Of a stretch of 64,000 nucleotides of DNA, positions 9,360 to 18,543 are shown piece after piece. The translations under genes and the position numbers were made by a program. The notes under the pieces were generated by a model. It ran no database searches. It had not been told where the DNA came from and was given only the letters and a program-made list of their open reading frames with translations. The DNA comes from Leptospira selangorensis (lineage in GTDB: Bacteria; Spirochaetota; Leptospiria; Leptospirales; Leptospiraceae): contig NZ_RQES01000012.1 of the NCBI RefSeq assembly GCF_004769405.1, forward strand, positions 310,001 through 374,000, written 5' to 3'. How positions within the stretch are numbered: position 1 is the first letter of the stretch; each line of letters begins with the position of its first letter.

Positions 9360-10307
9360 TTGAAAAAATTATTACTCGGATTCGGGATCAGTGTTTTATC
9401 TCTGGGTTTTCTATTTTGGAATCTGGATCTATCCGGTTTTACTTCTATTTTAGAAAGATGGAAACCTATTTTCTTAGTTCCATTCTTCGTCGCAATTCTT
9501 TGGGGATTATTTTTATTCTCTTGGAGATGGTATTTACTACTCGGCAAAAAAGTTCCGTTTAGAACTGCACTTCTTTCCGCCTATATAGGAGTGGGAGCCA
9601 ATCAATTCTTACCGGCAAGAGGTGGAGATATTTTCCGCCTCTATCTCTGCAAAAAGGGAGAGAATATCGGTTACGGAAGTTTGGTCAGTGGGATCTTTTT
9701 AGAAAAGGTCCTAGACTTCTCCTTTATATTCTGCGCGGGGTTAGGCGCACTTTTTATTTTAGGAGTTAACGGATCCGAAACCAAGATACTATTTCCGTTA
9801 CTTGGGATCTTAGCGATCTTCTCCGCTCTAATAATCGTTCGTTTATTTTACAAACGCCTTATTTCTTTGGGAGAATTCCTATTTTCTAAAATAAGGAAGA
9901 AGGAATTTTTCTCTGAAAAATTAGCTCCTCAAATTACGGAACTAGGAAGTTTTTTAACTTTTCGTAATGTTTCCAGCTACGGAGTTTTGACAGCTTGCAC
10001 CTGGCTTTTAGGATATGCAATCCATTATACTCTTCTACAATACTTAGTGGGGATCCATTTAAGTCCTTTAGAAACCGTATTTATTATGTTCTGCGGAGCT
10101 GTAGGAGTAATGGTACCTTCTGCGCCATCAGGGGCGGGAGTATATCATGCTTCCATTACATCTGGATTCGTATTATTGGGAAGAGAAAGTTCGGAAGGTC
10201 TTGTATATGCAACCACCGTTCACCTTGGACAGATGGTTGCACTCGGGATCTTAACAGCTATACTTTATGTTTACTGGTCTTTTACCGAAAAAGAAAAAGC
10301 GAAATAG
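9360..10307 (+). CDS. UPF0104/LPG-synthase-TM-like membrane protein
   Basis: This integral membrane protein of 315 residues has about eight hydrophobic segments and the conserved motif [15 protein letters not shown]. That motif is typical of the family related to the membrane half of lysylphosphatidylglycerol synthase (flippase-like, UPF0104), but no aminoacyltransferase domain is attached. The [12 protein letters not shown] segment near residue 258 is also characteristic. The start is TTG at 9360 behind GAGG. It is the last gene of the overlapping operon and ends 7 bp before the convergent OsmC gene. A role in lipid or polyprenol transfer is inferred from the family. Confidence 0.85.
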   Translation: MKKLLLGFGISVLSLGFLFWNLDLSGFTSILERWKPIFLVPFFVAILWGLFLFSWRWYLLLGKKVPFRTALLSAYIGVGANQFLPARGGDIFRLYLCKKGENIGYGSLVSGIFLEKVLDFSFIFCAGLGALFILGVNGSETKILFPLLGILAIFSALIIVRLFYKRLISLGEFLFSKIRKKEFFSEKLAPQITELGSFLTFRNVSSYGVLTACTWLLGYAIHYTLLQYLVGIHLSPLETVFIMFCGAVGVMVPSAPSGAGVYHASITSGFVLLGRESSEGLVYATTVHLGQMVALGILTAILYVYWSFTEKEKAK

Positions 10308-10314
10308 TCATCTC

Positions 10315-10833
10315 TCAAACAAGAACTGAACTGTTTGTAATCTTGGTATCGATCTTAGTTCCGGAAACGATCGTCTGGTAAACTACACAATATCTTTCTG
10401 TAAGTTTTAACAAGGTCTGGATCTTCTCTTGGTCTGCGTCCGAATTCAAATCGAAAAATAATCTAATATCTTTGAATCCTACCGGGATCTCTTTAGAAAC
10501 TCCTAAAGTTCCTCTAAAATCCAAATCCCCTTCTGCTCTTACAAAACCTTCTTTGATATTTATTCCGATAGAAGTTGCAACCGCACCTAATGTAACACCT
10601 GCGCATGCAACCAGTGCTTCTAAAAGTAAATCTCCGGAACAGGCTAACATTCCGTTTCCGCCGGTTGCAGGATGAAGTCCAGCATCTGCTAATGCTCTGC
10701 CAGTCTCTATTTTACAAGAGATGCCCTCGCCTAATTTACCTTTTGCTTTTAATGTATAAACCGCAGAGTCCGGAGTTTCGCGGTATTTGTCTTTTAAAGG
10801 AGTTTGGATTTTTTTTAATTCTTCGGAATTCAT
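10315..10833 (-). CDS. OsmC family protein
   Basis: This 172-residue OsmC-like protein probably acts as a thiol peroxidase or related redox protein. Both signature cysteines are present: one in LVACAGVTLG on the central helix and one in ERYCVVYQ near the C-terminus. These form the peroxidatic/resolving pair in OsmC/Ohr proteins. It is a single gene, convergent with the upstream operon. Confidence 0.9.
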   Translation of the reverse strand: MNSEELKKIQTPLKDKYRETPDSAVYTLKAKGKLGEGISCKIETGRALADAGLHPATGGNGMLACSGDLLLEALVACAGVTLGAVATSIGINIKEGFVRAEGDLDFRGTLGVSKEIPVGFKDIRLFFDLNSDADQEKIQTLLKLTERYCVVYQTIVSGTKIDTKITNSSVLV

Positions 10834-10914
10834 GTATCTGACTATCTGACCTATATGGGATCTTTATCCTGATATAGGTCTAACAATCGGACCTTTGATA
10901 GAAACCGGAAATTT

Positions 10915-11343
10915 TTAAGGAGATTCCGGTTTTGAGATCTTTTCTAAATTCTCGCAACCCGGCACTCCCAGTCTTGGGCCTCTTTGTCCTTTAAAAGGTT
11001 CGCAAGTAGTAGTTTCCAATCCTACTATACAAGCTTCGAAAGAAGCGACAGTTTCCTCGGTCAATTCTCTCTTTTGGGTCTTTCTTTGTTCTCTCGCCTT
11101 ATCGAAATTCTCTTTAAAATAAGAAACACATCCTTCTTCGGACTGCATAAATACAGGAAGAGTAGCTCTGTATTGAGGAGGTATCTTTGCGATATCGTCC
11201 TTACTACATTCAATCATTTTGGAACAAAGAGCTTTCTGGAATCTAGGCGCTAATGCCATAATCTTGTCCTCGGGAGATTTAGAACAAGAGATCATAAGGA
11301 CGATTCCGGAAAGGAATAGAATTAAAACTCTAATATGTATCAT
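10915..11343 (-). CDS. Lipoprotein of unknown function
   Basis: I do not recognise the family; it resembles small Cys-containing Leptospira lipoproteins. I chose the ATG at 11343 (142 residues) because it begins an export signal (MIHIRVLILFLSGIVLMISC) with lipobox Cys20 and has GAGG six bases upstream. The frame stays open to 11409, but that extension does not fit a signal peptide. The mature part holds five further Cys residues (CSKMIEC, CVSYF, CIVG, TTCEP, GCENL), probably disulfide-bonded outside the cytoplasm. Confidence 0.75.
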   Translation of the reverse strand: MIHIRVLILFLSGIVLMISCSKSPEDKIMALAPRFQKALCSKMIECSKDDIAKIPPQYRATLPVFMQSEEGCVSYFKENFDKAREQRKTQKRELTEETVASFEACIVGLETTTCEPFKGQRGPRLGVPGCENLEKISKPESP

Positions 11344-11521
11344 TGGGTGCCTCAAAATAAATTTCCAACAAATTAGAAGGCCGACCCCATTCGAAAATCC
11401 TTTTTCCACCTATTTCCGGTTTTATGAGAATTTTCTCTCTTTTTTGCGTCAGATATGTTTCGGAATGATTTTTTTATTTCCAAATCTAATCCACATAGGT
11501 AATTTCTAAACCCGCTATTCT

Positions 11522-12808
11522 ATGGATAAATCTAAAAACGGAAAAAACTCCCGGGTAGTCATCACCGGCATCGGAGTCATTCTCCCTAACACTTTTTCAG
11601 TACAAGACTTTTGGACAAATCTTTCAGAAGGAAGATCCCAACTGGATTTTATCACTCGTTTCCCTACAGAAAACTTTCCGATCAAGGTCGCAGGAGAGAT
11701 GAATACTTTCGACTGGAAGAAACATCTGCCCGATCTGAGTGATAAATATTCTAAAAATTATAATACGGAAACTCTAGCATTAATGTCCGCTATGGAAGAG
11801 GCAAATAAGGATGCAGGTATCACAAAAGGGGATTTACATCCTAGCAGAGTAGGTTTTATAGATTCGTCTTCCAGAGCTTCTATGGCCTGGTGGGATTTTG
11901 CCTGGAGAAAATATTTAGAAGAAAAGGATCATAACGTGTTCGATCGTTATTCAGTTCTGACTTCTATGGCTTCTAACCCCACGAACCTGACTGCTATTAA
12001 CGCGAATATCCAAGGTTTTGTGACCACTGTATCAGCAGCTTGTGTGGGTGGCCATCATGCAATCAGTTTATGTTACCAAGCGATCCGTAAAGGTAGAGCG
12101 GAAGTTATGTATGCCGGTGGTCATGAATTTCCTCTTCTACAACCTTTGATGATGATGTATTCCGATCCGATGAGCCGGGTAATGTCCCTCGAAAAAGATA
12201 ATCCTAAAAAAGGGATCCGTCCTTATGATAAGAATAGAGACGGGTTTTTATTGGGAGAAGGTGCAGTCGTTCTTGTAATGGAAAGATTGGACAGGGCATT
12301 ACAAAGAGGCGCTAAGATCTATTCGGAAGTTTTAGGAACTTATAGTTATAATGAAGCGGACCATGCGATGAGAATGGACTTAACCGGGAAAAAAGCGACC
12401 ACAGGTTTAAGACATTTGATGAAGATCAGCGGACTTCGTTTGGGAGATATTGATTATTTCTGCGGACATGGAACTGCAACGCATAATAATGATTTAGCGG
12501 AGAGCCGTGCGATCGGTCATTTGTATGAGGGTCGTCCTAAATTCCATTGGGCACCTGTTGGTTCTATTAAACCGATATTCGGTCATACATTCGGAGCCGC
12601 AGGAATTATCAATGTGGCCGCAACTTCTCTTATGTTGAAAAACCAGACTCTATGTCCTACAATCAATTTAGAGGATCCAGATCCTGAATGCGATCATGAC
12701 CATGTCGCAGAAGGAGCCAGAAAGGCGAAAATCAGATATGCAATTTCCATGGCGTTCGCGATCGGAAGTCAATCTTCATTCGTAAGTTTGGCAGCTCCGG
12801 AGTTTTGA
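11522..12808 (+). CDS. Beta-ketoacyl synthase, FabF/KAS II-like
   Basis: This 428-residue thiolase-fold condensing enzyme would join a malonyl unit to an acyl chain. The triad is intact: Cys174 in SAACVGG, His316 in CGHGTAT and His355 in FGHTFGAAG. The variant motif (CGHGTATHNND rather than EAHGTGT) and the unusual N-terminal half suggest a specialised branch rather than the housekeeping FabF. It is followed after 7 bp by a SiaB-like kinase gene, an unexpected partner. Nearby KAS III, SDR, hot-dog and CoA-transferase genes suggest a dedicated acyl-lipid pathway (inference). Confidence 0.88.
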   Translation: MDKSKNGKNSRVVITGIGVILPNTFSVQDFWTNLSEGRSQLDFITRFPTENFPIKVAGEMNTFDWKKHLPDLSDKYSKNYNTETLALMSAMEEANKDAGITKGDLHPSRVGFIDSSSRASMAWWDFAWRKYLEEKDHNVFDRYSVLTSMASNPTNLTAINANIQGFVTTVSAACVGGHHAISLCYQAIRKGRAEVMYAGGHEFPLLQPLMMMYSDPMSRVMSLEKDNPKKGIRPYDKNRDGFLLGEGAVVLVMERLDRALQRGAKIYSEVLGTYSYNEADHAMRMDLTGKKATTGLRHLMKISGLRLGDIDYFCGHGTATHNNDLAESRAIGHLYEGRPKFHWAPVGSIKPIFGHTFGAAGIINVAATSLMLKNQTLCPTINLEDPDPECDHDHVAEGARKAKIRYAISMAFAIGSQSSFVSLAAPEF

Positions 12809-12815
12809 GGGGTAT

Positions 12816-13355
12816 ATGCAATTATCAAAACAATATAACGTTCTTAAAAGAACCGGAGTGGCTCTTCTTTATAAAGGGCCTTTTTCAGAGACCACCATTT
12901 CTTCTTTAAATGATCTTCTAAAAGAAAAGTTAGAAGAAGAAAAGAAGAAGAACCGGATCCTCACAGTATTCGTGGAAATGGCTCAAAACGTCGCCCACTA
13001 CTCCATAGAAAGGGATGAAAAGAGCGGGATCGGGATTTTAGTTTTAAGAAGAAAGGCTCATAACTGGGAATTAAACTGCGGAAATGCAATCACTCAAGAG
13101 CAAGCTACATACTTAAAAGGTAAAATAGAAGAAGTTAAAAAACTTTCCCAGGAAGAACTCAAACAAAGATACAATGAACAAATCCGTTCTGACCGGCCTG
13201 AAAAAAGTAAAGGCGCAGGTTTAGGATTTTTCGAAATAGCAAGAAAATCGGATATGCCTTTGGTGTACCAATTAGAGGAGGCGGACAACGGGGATTTATT
13301 CTTCCGATTGACCGCCCGATTTCTGTTAGAAGGCGCCTACTCTTCCGGCTTATGA
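12816..13355 (+). CDS. SiaB family protein kinase (DUF6272), copy 1
   Basis: This 179-residue protein resembles SiaB, a GHKL-type kinase that phosphorylates SiaC in Pseudomonas. The ATP-binding N-box FVEMAQNVAHYS (Glu54, Asn58) and the glycine loop GAGLGFFEIARKS near residue 137 are clear. The same layout recurs in the second copy at 24981-25532. This copy sits 7 bp after the KAS II-like gene, behind GAGGGG, with no SiaC-like gene beside it. A PP2C phosphatase gene converges on it from the right. Its partner is unknown; it may share the SiaC protein encoded 12 kb away. Confidence 0.82.
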   Translation: MQLSKQYNVLKRTGVALLYKGPFSETTISSLNDLLKEKLEEEKKKNRILTVFVEMAQNVAHYSIERDEKSGIGILVLRRKAHNWELNCGNAITQEQATYLKGKIEEVKKLSQEELKQRYNEQIRSDRPEKSKGAGLGFFEIARKSDMPLVYQLEEADNGDLFFRLTARFLLEGAYSSGL

Positions 13356-13394
13356 GTGTTAAGTAAAAACGACAGCCCTCTGCGGTATTCGCAT

Positions 13395-14159
13395 TCAAAC
13401 TGAATCTATCTTGATGATCACAATTGTGTGGTTGTCTCTGGTCAGTCTAAGATTCGCTTCTTCCGAGAGGATTCTACAAGTTTCTCTTAGATCCTCATGT
13501 TCTCTCATGATTTTTTCGATTTGGTCGATGTTTAGGACTTCCGTAAGACCGTCTGTGCAGATCAGTATAAAATCTCCAGGCGATAGTTTTCCTGAATAAT
13601 CGAATGTATCTACTTCTATACTTTTTGTTCCGCCGCCTATACAACTGGTCAAAAGATTTCGACCATAACTGGAACCTAACTCCTCTCCAATATTATGATC
13701 TACTGTTACTTTACTGAGTCCTTCTTTGGTGAGATGATAGAGTCGGCTGTCTCCAACATTGAAGATCCAGGACTTTCTTTTTCCTAAAAGGCAACCGACT
13801 AAAGTGGTTCCCATTTTAGGTTTTCCTATGGATTCTCCATAGGCATTTACTTCATTATTAATTTTGCGGATTAAGTTTTTCCAACCGGATGAAGGTAATT
13901 CTTCGATAGGACGGATCGCTTTTTCCATCCAAGCAAGCTTTTCTAATGCGACTCTGCTTGCGATCTCCCCCGCTTCATGCCCACCCAAACCATCTGCCAG
14001 GGCGAATAATCCGGAAAATTCTTCAGTATCTAATTCACGGACTGCTTCTGATTCTCCGTGAGTTTGGCCGCATACCAAACTATCTACGGATAAAAAGGAA
14101 TCCTCGTTATGAGAGCGAAAGTTTCCTTTGTCTGTGATTGCATAATACCGGAGTTTCAT
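13395..14159 (-). CDS. PP2C family Ser/Thr protein phosphatase (Stp-type)
   Basis: This 254-residue soluble phosphatase has the PP2C metal motifs: NEDSF near residue 18, ALADGLGGHEAGEIAS (about 53-68), GTTLVGCLL, NVGDSRLYHL, HNIGEELG, CTDGLTEVL and the final DNHTIVII. The Asp residues that bind Mn/Mg are present. It is of the cytosolic Stp1/PrpC type, unlike the SpoIIE-type domain at 19.6-24.9 kb. It converges with the SiaB-like kinase gene (39-bp gap), so the window carries both PP2C classes near SiaB genes. Confidence 0.92.
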   Translation of the reverse strand: MKLRYYAITDKGNFRSHNEDSFLSVDSLVCGQTHGESEAVRELDTEEFSGLFALADGLGGHEAGEIASRVALEKLAWMEKAIRPIEELPSSGWKNLIRKINNEVNAYGESIGKPKMGTTLVGCLLGKRKSWIFNVGDSRLYHLTKEGLSKVTVDHNIGEELGSSYGRNLLTSCIGGGTKSIEVDTFDYSGKLSPGDFILICTDGLTEVLNIDQIEKIMREHEDLRETCRILSEEANLRLTRDNHTIVIIKIDSV

Positions 14160-14255
14160 ATTTTTTTTGACCGGAAAAACCGCTTACAATTCTTGAAACG
14201 GAATTACGCAATTTTGACTCATCTAAACTTTCCTACAAGAAAAAATATTACGTTT

Positions 14256-15017
14256 TTATTTAGCAGTGTAGCCGCCATCTACAGGAAGCGCCACACCGGT
14301 AATAAAAGAAGCTTCTTCGGAACATAACCAAACTGCCGCTTTTGCGACTTCACTCGGCTCGGAAAGTCGATTGACCGGATGTAATCTGGTGATTTTTTTC
14401 TCCGCCTCTTTTGGATCAGACGAAGAATGAAACAGTCCTTCTAACATTTCTGTTCGAATAAATCCCGGGCAAACCGCGTTCACTCTGATTTTTTTTTCCG
14501 CGTATTCTAATGCTGCGGATTTTGTGAGCCCGACTACTCCATGTTTTGCCGCGGAATAAGGAGCCACTTTCCAATCGGCTCCGACGAGTCCCGCAATAGA
14601 AGATACATTTACGATAGAACCGCCTCCTCTTTTTAATAGGAGTTCTATTTCATGTTTCATACAAAGCCAGGTGCCTTTTAGATCTACTGCGATTACCTTG
14701 TCCCAAACTTTTTCGGGATATTGGTGCAGATCAGTTGCGAGTCCTCCCACTGCAGCGTTATTTACTGCGTAATCCAATCCCCCAAATTCAGACTCAACTT
14801 TTTGTACTAAATCTTTTACCTGAGAATCATCAGACACATCGCATCGGAAGAACTTTACCTTTCCGCCCAGATTGGAAATTTCCTCTTCTGTTTTTTTTCC
14901 TTCTTCTTCTCTTCTTCCGCAGAATATTACCTTTGCACCTCTGGAAACAAATTCCAGCACGATTGCTTTTCCAATTCCTGCGTTCCCGCCTGTAACTAAT
15001 GCGACCTTATCTTTCAT
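14256..15017 (-). CDS. SDR family oxidoreductase
   Basis: This classical short-chain dehydrogenase/reductase of 253 residues has the nucleotide motif TGGNAGIG (9-16), NNAA (86-89), catalytic Ser139/140, Tyr154 and Lys158 (YSAAK), and the PGFIRTEM segment. The Arg-Arg after the second strand (CGRREE) suggests NADP preference. The substrate is unknown. The preceding hot-dog/IVP fusion gene overlaps it by 4 bp, and that gene overlaps another hot-dog gene, so the three form one unit likely acting on acyl chains. Confidence 0.92.
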   Translation of the reverse strand: MKDKVALVTGGNAGIGKAIVLEFVSRGAKVIFCGRREEEGKKTEEEISNLGGKVKFFRCDVSDDSQVKDLVQKVESEFGGLDYAVNNAAVGGLATDLHQYPEKVWDKVIAVDLKGTWLCMKHEIELLLKRGGGSIVNVSSIAGLVGADWKVAPYSAAKHGVVGLTKSAALEYAEKKIRVNAVCPGFIRTEMLEGLFHSSSDPKEAEKKITRLHPVNRLSEPSEVAKAAVWLCSEEASFITGVALPVDGGYTAK

Positions 15018-15892
15018 CGGATCTTCCTAGTTTCTCCGGTCCTGACTTTGTTCAGATATTTTTTGAGATGAGAATTGATTGTTTGAAGGTCATCTAACTC
15101 TTGAGAAGGATCTACTTTTCCAAGATCAGCCACTAAGATCAGAAGATATCTTAACTCTTCTAAATGTACTTTTGCTCTTAGTATATTTTTTACTTTTTCC
15201 GCACGAATTCTAGTTCCCCAAGCGCCGGCAATTCTTACTGGCAATAAGGAAGAAATAGATCTGATATGTTCTAAAAGACTTGGCTCTACTTTTCCTTTCC
15301 AACTCTCACAAAGTTCGTATAAATGAAGAAGGAACACATGTGAGAGATTCCACACTTCCAATTTACGGAACCCGAATACAAATCCGTCAGGTCCGACTGC
15401 ACTCGAGATCTCTTTTCCGATCTCCGGACTTTGCATTTTGATGTATTTTCCGGTATCGAATTTATTTTTGAATTCGGAAGGGATCGGAACTACTTTTCTA
15501 AGTTTATAATCAAAGAATAAAACTCTGATCTTTACGACGGAGACCTTCTCCGCTCTATTCCTTTTAGAAAGCCTGAAATATAGATCAAAAGACTTCTCCC
15601 CGAAATTATCCAGGGAAACATCTATAATCACTTTATCTTTATATAATAGTTCTCCCTGATATTGTATGGAAGCATTTGCAAATATGATGCTATTCCCATG
15701 TATATCAGTTACGGAATAACCTAAGTATTGAAAAAATTGAAGGTGAGCTTCCATCACAAGGTCCAACACACTTGCGAAAGAAACATGTATGTCCAAACTC
15801 AGATCTATTTTACGGATCGGTATCTCCGTCGAAAAATAATATTCCGCAGGAAACTCAGCTTCCGTCTGAGGAGATTGGACCTTGGAATTCAT
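15014..15892 (-). CDS. Fusion of hot-dog thioesterase-like domain and 23S rRNA IVS-protein-like four-helix bundle
   Basis: The protein has 292 residues and two apparently unrelated parts. Residues about 20-150 form a hot-dog domain: a long central helix VLDLVMEAHLQFFQYLGY, then strands including VIIDVSLDNFGEKSFDLYF and KIRVLFFDYKLRKVVPIP, closely matching the next gene upstream. Residues about 175-285 match the 23S rRNA intervening-sequence protein/four-helix-bundle family: FRKLEVWNLSH, LPVRIAGAWG (canonical form IPANIAEGWG) and HLEELRYLLILVADLG. I know that family as free-standing proteins of about 120 residues. The gene overlaps both neighbours by 4 bp. The second domain's role is unknown. 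Confidence 0.78.
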   Translation of the reverse strand: MNSKVQSPQTEAEFPAEYYFSTEIPIRKIDLSLDIHVSFASVLDLVMEAHLQFFQYLGYSVTDIHGNSIIFANASIQYQGELLYKDKVIIDVSLDNFGEKSFDLYFRLSKRNRAEKVSVVKIRVLFFDYKLRKVVPIPSEFKNKFDTGKYIKMQSPEIGKEISSAVGPDGFVFGFRKLEVWNLSHVFLLHLYELCESWKGKVEPSLLEHIRSISSLLPVRIAGAWGTRIRAEKVKNILRAKVHLEELRYLLILVADLGKVDPSQELDDLQTINSHLKKYLNKVRTGETRKIR

Positions 15893-16329
15893 ACTTCGAA
15901 TTTCGCCCTAAATGCGGACGGGATCTCCAAGGTTTTTTTAGAAACATAGTCGAAGAATACTAGGGAAATTTTTGCGATTCCCACTTCTTCTTTAGAAACT
16001 TTTTGAGAAGCCGAGATATGTAATTCACAGGACTTCTTCCCTAAATTAAAAACTCCGGTAGAAAATTCTAAAACGTCTCCCGCTTTTGCTTCGGACTTAT
16101 ATTCCACATCCATTTTCGGAATAATGATATTTGCTCCCGCAATATTCGCCTTGGACCAGGAGTTGGATTCTAAAAATGCATCGAATACTTCGTTTACGAG
16201 AGGGATAAATGTTTCGTATGTTAGGTGAGAAACAAAAAGTCCACCTACTACAGTGGCGCTTCTAGTATCCGATCTGCGGACAACTAGCTCTGTCTTGAAG
16301 TTAAAAGACTCTTTTGGGGCTTCTGACAT
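15889..16329 (-). CDS. Hot-dog fold acyl-CoA thioesterase-like protein
   Basis: This 146-residue single hot-dog protein is of the 4HBT/YbgC-like group. It has a first strand TELVVRRSDTRS, a central helix YETFIPLVNEVFDAFLES and two long strands (VLEFSTGVFNLGKKSCELHISASQ, visible as two segments) ending in ISLVFFDYVSKKTLEIP. The usual catalytic Asp of YbgC (in xxxYxDxD) is replaced by RRSDTRS, so activity is uncertain. It shares its C-terminal pattern with the downstream fusion protein, with which it overlaps by 4 bp; the pair may form a heteromer. It is the first gene of the thioesterase-fusion-SDR unit. Confidence 0.8.
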   Translation of the reverse strand: MSEAPKESFNFKTELVVRRSDTRSATVVGGLFVSHLTYETFIPLVNEVFDAFLESNSWSKANIAGANIIIPKMDVEYKSEAKAGDVLEFSTGVFNLGKKSCELHISASQKVSKEEVGIAKISLVFFDYVSKKTLEIPSAFRAKFEV

Positions 16330-16614
16330 TTCAGCTTCTCTTTCTTGAAGGGTTCCATCTTAGTATCGGAGCCTGGAAATCCGATCTTAAAGCCTGGAGT
16401 GCCTGTATCAGATGGAATGGGAGGAAGATCTGAAATTTTTATACCTAAGTCTGGTAAAAATGAGAGACCTAATCCCTCTTACTTAGTAAACACTCGCATT
16501 AAACGATGTTAGTCTTTAAATACAAAATGTCACCGGATTTAAACTCACGATTTCACGGTATTTTCACCTTGAATTCGTATGAATTCGGCCTTTTTTCCGT
16601 CAAAAATTTAACCT
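16330..16614 (+). other. Divergent intergenic region (285 bp)
   Basis: This gap separates the leftward hot-dog/SDR operon from the rightward CoA-transferase gene and should hold promoters for both. It contains AT-rich stretches and GAATTC-GTAT-GAATTC at about 16572-16587. I see no open frame with a ribosome-binding site and no recognisable riboswitch. Confidence 0.4.
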
Positions 16615-18471
16615 TTGGTGAAAACGCCTTTTGTCCGGGCTTTTTTGCAAAATAAACGAATGCCACAAGAATCGAATCATCAAACTACTAAGATTCTTTC
16701 TGACCCTGATTCCCTTGTACGGGAATTCGTGAAACCTGGCATGTACTTACACTTGGCCACTACAATGTCTAGGCCAAATGCACTTATTTATTCTCTCTCT
16801 CGAGTTTTTGAAGGAACAAATCCTGAGTTCACTATCAGTGTTGCAGGAATTCATTCTAGCGCTCATTGCCTTGCTCTATCGGGCATCGTAAAAAAGATGA
16901 TCACCGGTTTTGCCGGAGATAATTATCCTAAGCCAAGTCCTAACAGTTTGTATAAGGACTTGATGAGAGGAAAACCTTTCGAGCTGGAACTTTGGTCCCT
17001 TCTCACCTTGGTGCAAAGATTGATGGCGGGAGCAATGAAACTTCCAGGTTTCGTTTCTAATTCTTTGGTAGGGTCTGACCTGATTACGGACAAATTGGGA
17101 AAGACCGCATTCTTATATCATAAACCTACCGAAGGAAATCCTTATGGAGAAGCGGCAAGCCCTCATCTAGTTTCCGAAAGTAGAGGAACAAAAGAGAAGG
17201 ACATGGTAGTTCTTCTTCCACTCTGCCCTGAGATCACATTGGTTCACGGAGTGGTGGCGGACGAAGACGGGAATATTGTTCTTTCTCAACCAGGGGGAGA
17301 AGGAGCCTGGGGTGCGCTCGCAGCTACAAAAGGTGTGATCGCTACCGTGGAGAAGATCGTACCAAGAGGAACAGTTCCTCCCGAACTAGTGCATATACCG
17401 AGTACGAAAGTTTTGGGAATAGCTCCCGCAAGATTCGGAGCACATCCTCAATCCTTAAGAGTACAAGGTTTTCCTGAAATCCCTGCATTCGAAGGTGTGG
17501 AATCTTATCTGGATGATTACGAATTCCAAATGGAAGCCAATAAGGCGGCAGGCATTCCTGCTAAGGCTGAAAAATGGTATAAAGAAAATGTAATATTGTC
17601 CGGAGGCCACGAAGAATATCTGGATCTGATCGGAGAAACGAGACTCAGACGTTTGAAGATGACTCCTCCGGAACATTCTCTTACTTCTCCTGAAAATCCT
17701 AAAACCGTAAATGATTCAGAGCAGATGATCATTCTTGCTGCAAGAGCGATCATTGAGAAGGTTAAAACAAAAGGATACAAAACGATTCTCGCAGGAATTG
17801 GAGCCGCACATATGGCTGCCTGGACAGCGGCCAAACTTCTAGAAAAAGAAGGGATTCATGTCAAGATCGTTGCAGAGCTTGGGTTTTATGGAATGAAACC
17901 TTTCGTAGGTGATGTTTTTCTTTTCAGTCAACTTCACACTCAGCACTGCTCTATGTTATCTGATATAGTAAGTATATTAGGAACAGTTGTGCCTGATGAT
18001 TGTTTAGGAGTGATTGGCGCTGCGGAAGTGGACTGGTTTGGAAATATCAACTCAGTCTTAGATGGAAAAGGAAACTTCTTAGTAGGATCAGGCGGTGCGA
18101 ATGATATCGTCTCCACTGCGGACACGATCGTAGTAGCAAAGGCGAACCGTTTTCGATTCGTGAGAAAAGTAAAACATATCACCTCTCCCGGAGACAGGGT
18201 GGTAGAAGCGGTATGTCAGTTCGGTAGATTCAAGAGGACTTCTTTTTCGGACCATCCTTTCGAATTGAGTTCCTGGCTTGCACCTGCATCCGACGATGAA
18301 ATGGAATCGGAAGAAGCTGTTCTAAGATATACACTTTGGCTTCCTCCCGACGAGGATCTTCCAATCTCCCAAGAGCCTGAAATTAATGCAGATGAATTGA
18401 CTGCTCTTAGGGAATTAGATCCGGAAAGAATTTATACAGAACAGTTTATGGTCTATACCCGTTTGCCTTAA
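16615..18471 (+). CDS. Fused two-domain CoA-transferase (IpdAB/glutaconate CoA-transferase-like)
   Basis: This family I CoA-transferase of up to 618 residues has both subunit-like halves in one chain. The N-terminal half carries alpha-subunit features (TITxxNPYG-type loop KPTEGNPYGEAASPHL, then DMVVLLPLCPEITLVHGVVADEDGN). The C-terminal half carries beta-subunit features (ILAGIGAAHMAAWTAAKL, then DCLGVIGAAEVDWFGNINS and the diagnostic LVGSGGANDIVS). The first usable codon is TTG at 16615; the ATG at 16660 (MPQESN) is an alternative, and neither has a convincing ribosome-binding site. It lies 72 bp before the KAS III-like gene. The substrate is unknown, possibly a cyclic or branched acyl-CoA. 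Confidence 0.82.
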   Translation: MVKTPFVRAFLQNKRMPQESNHQTTKILSDPDSLVREFVKPGMYLHLATTMSRPNALIYSLSRVFEGTNPEFTISVAGIHSSAHCLALSGIVKKMITGFAGDNYPKPSPNSLYKDLMRGKPFELELWSLLTLVQRLMAGAMKLPGFVSNSLVGSDLITDKLGKTAFLYHKPTEGNPYGEAASPHLVSESRGTKEKDMVVLLPLCPEITLVHGVVADEDGNIVLSQPGGEGAWGALAATKGVIATVEKIVPRGTVPPELVHIPSTKVLGIAPARFGAHPQSLRVQGFPEIPAFEGVESYLDDYEFQMEANKAAGIPAKAEKWYKENVILSGGHEEYLDLIGETRLRRLKMTPPEHSLTSPENPKTVNDSEQMIILAARAIIEKVKTKGYKTILAGIGAAHMAAWTAAKLLEKEGIHVKIVAELGFYGMKPFVGDVFLFSQLHTQHCSMLSDIVSILGTVVPDDCLGVIGAAEVDWFGNINSVLDGKGNFLVGSGGANDIVSTADTIVVAKANRFRFVRKVKHITSPGDRVVEAVCQFGRFKRTSFSDHPFELSSWLAPASDDEMESEEAVLRYTLWLPPDEDLPISQEPEINADELTALRELDPERIYTEQFMVYTRLP

Positions 18472-18543
18472 GTATGATAAAGATGCAGCAAAAGATTGGA
18501 ATTATGACTGGAAATTTATTATGGACCAAAGGAGTATTGATCC

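Noticed and set aside
16572..16587. GAATTC-GTAT-GAATTC as an operator or recombination site.
   Set aside because: Two self-complementary hexamers four bases apart in AT-rich DNA are weak evidence without more copies.
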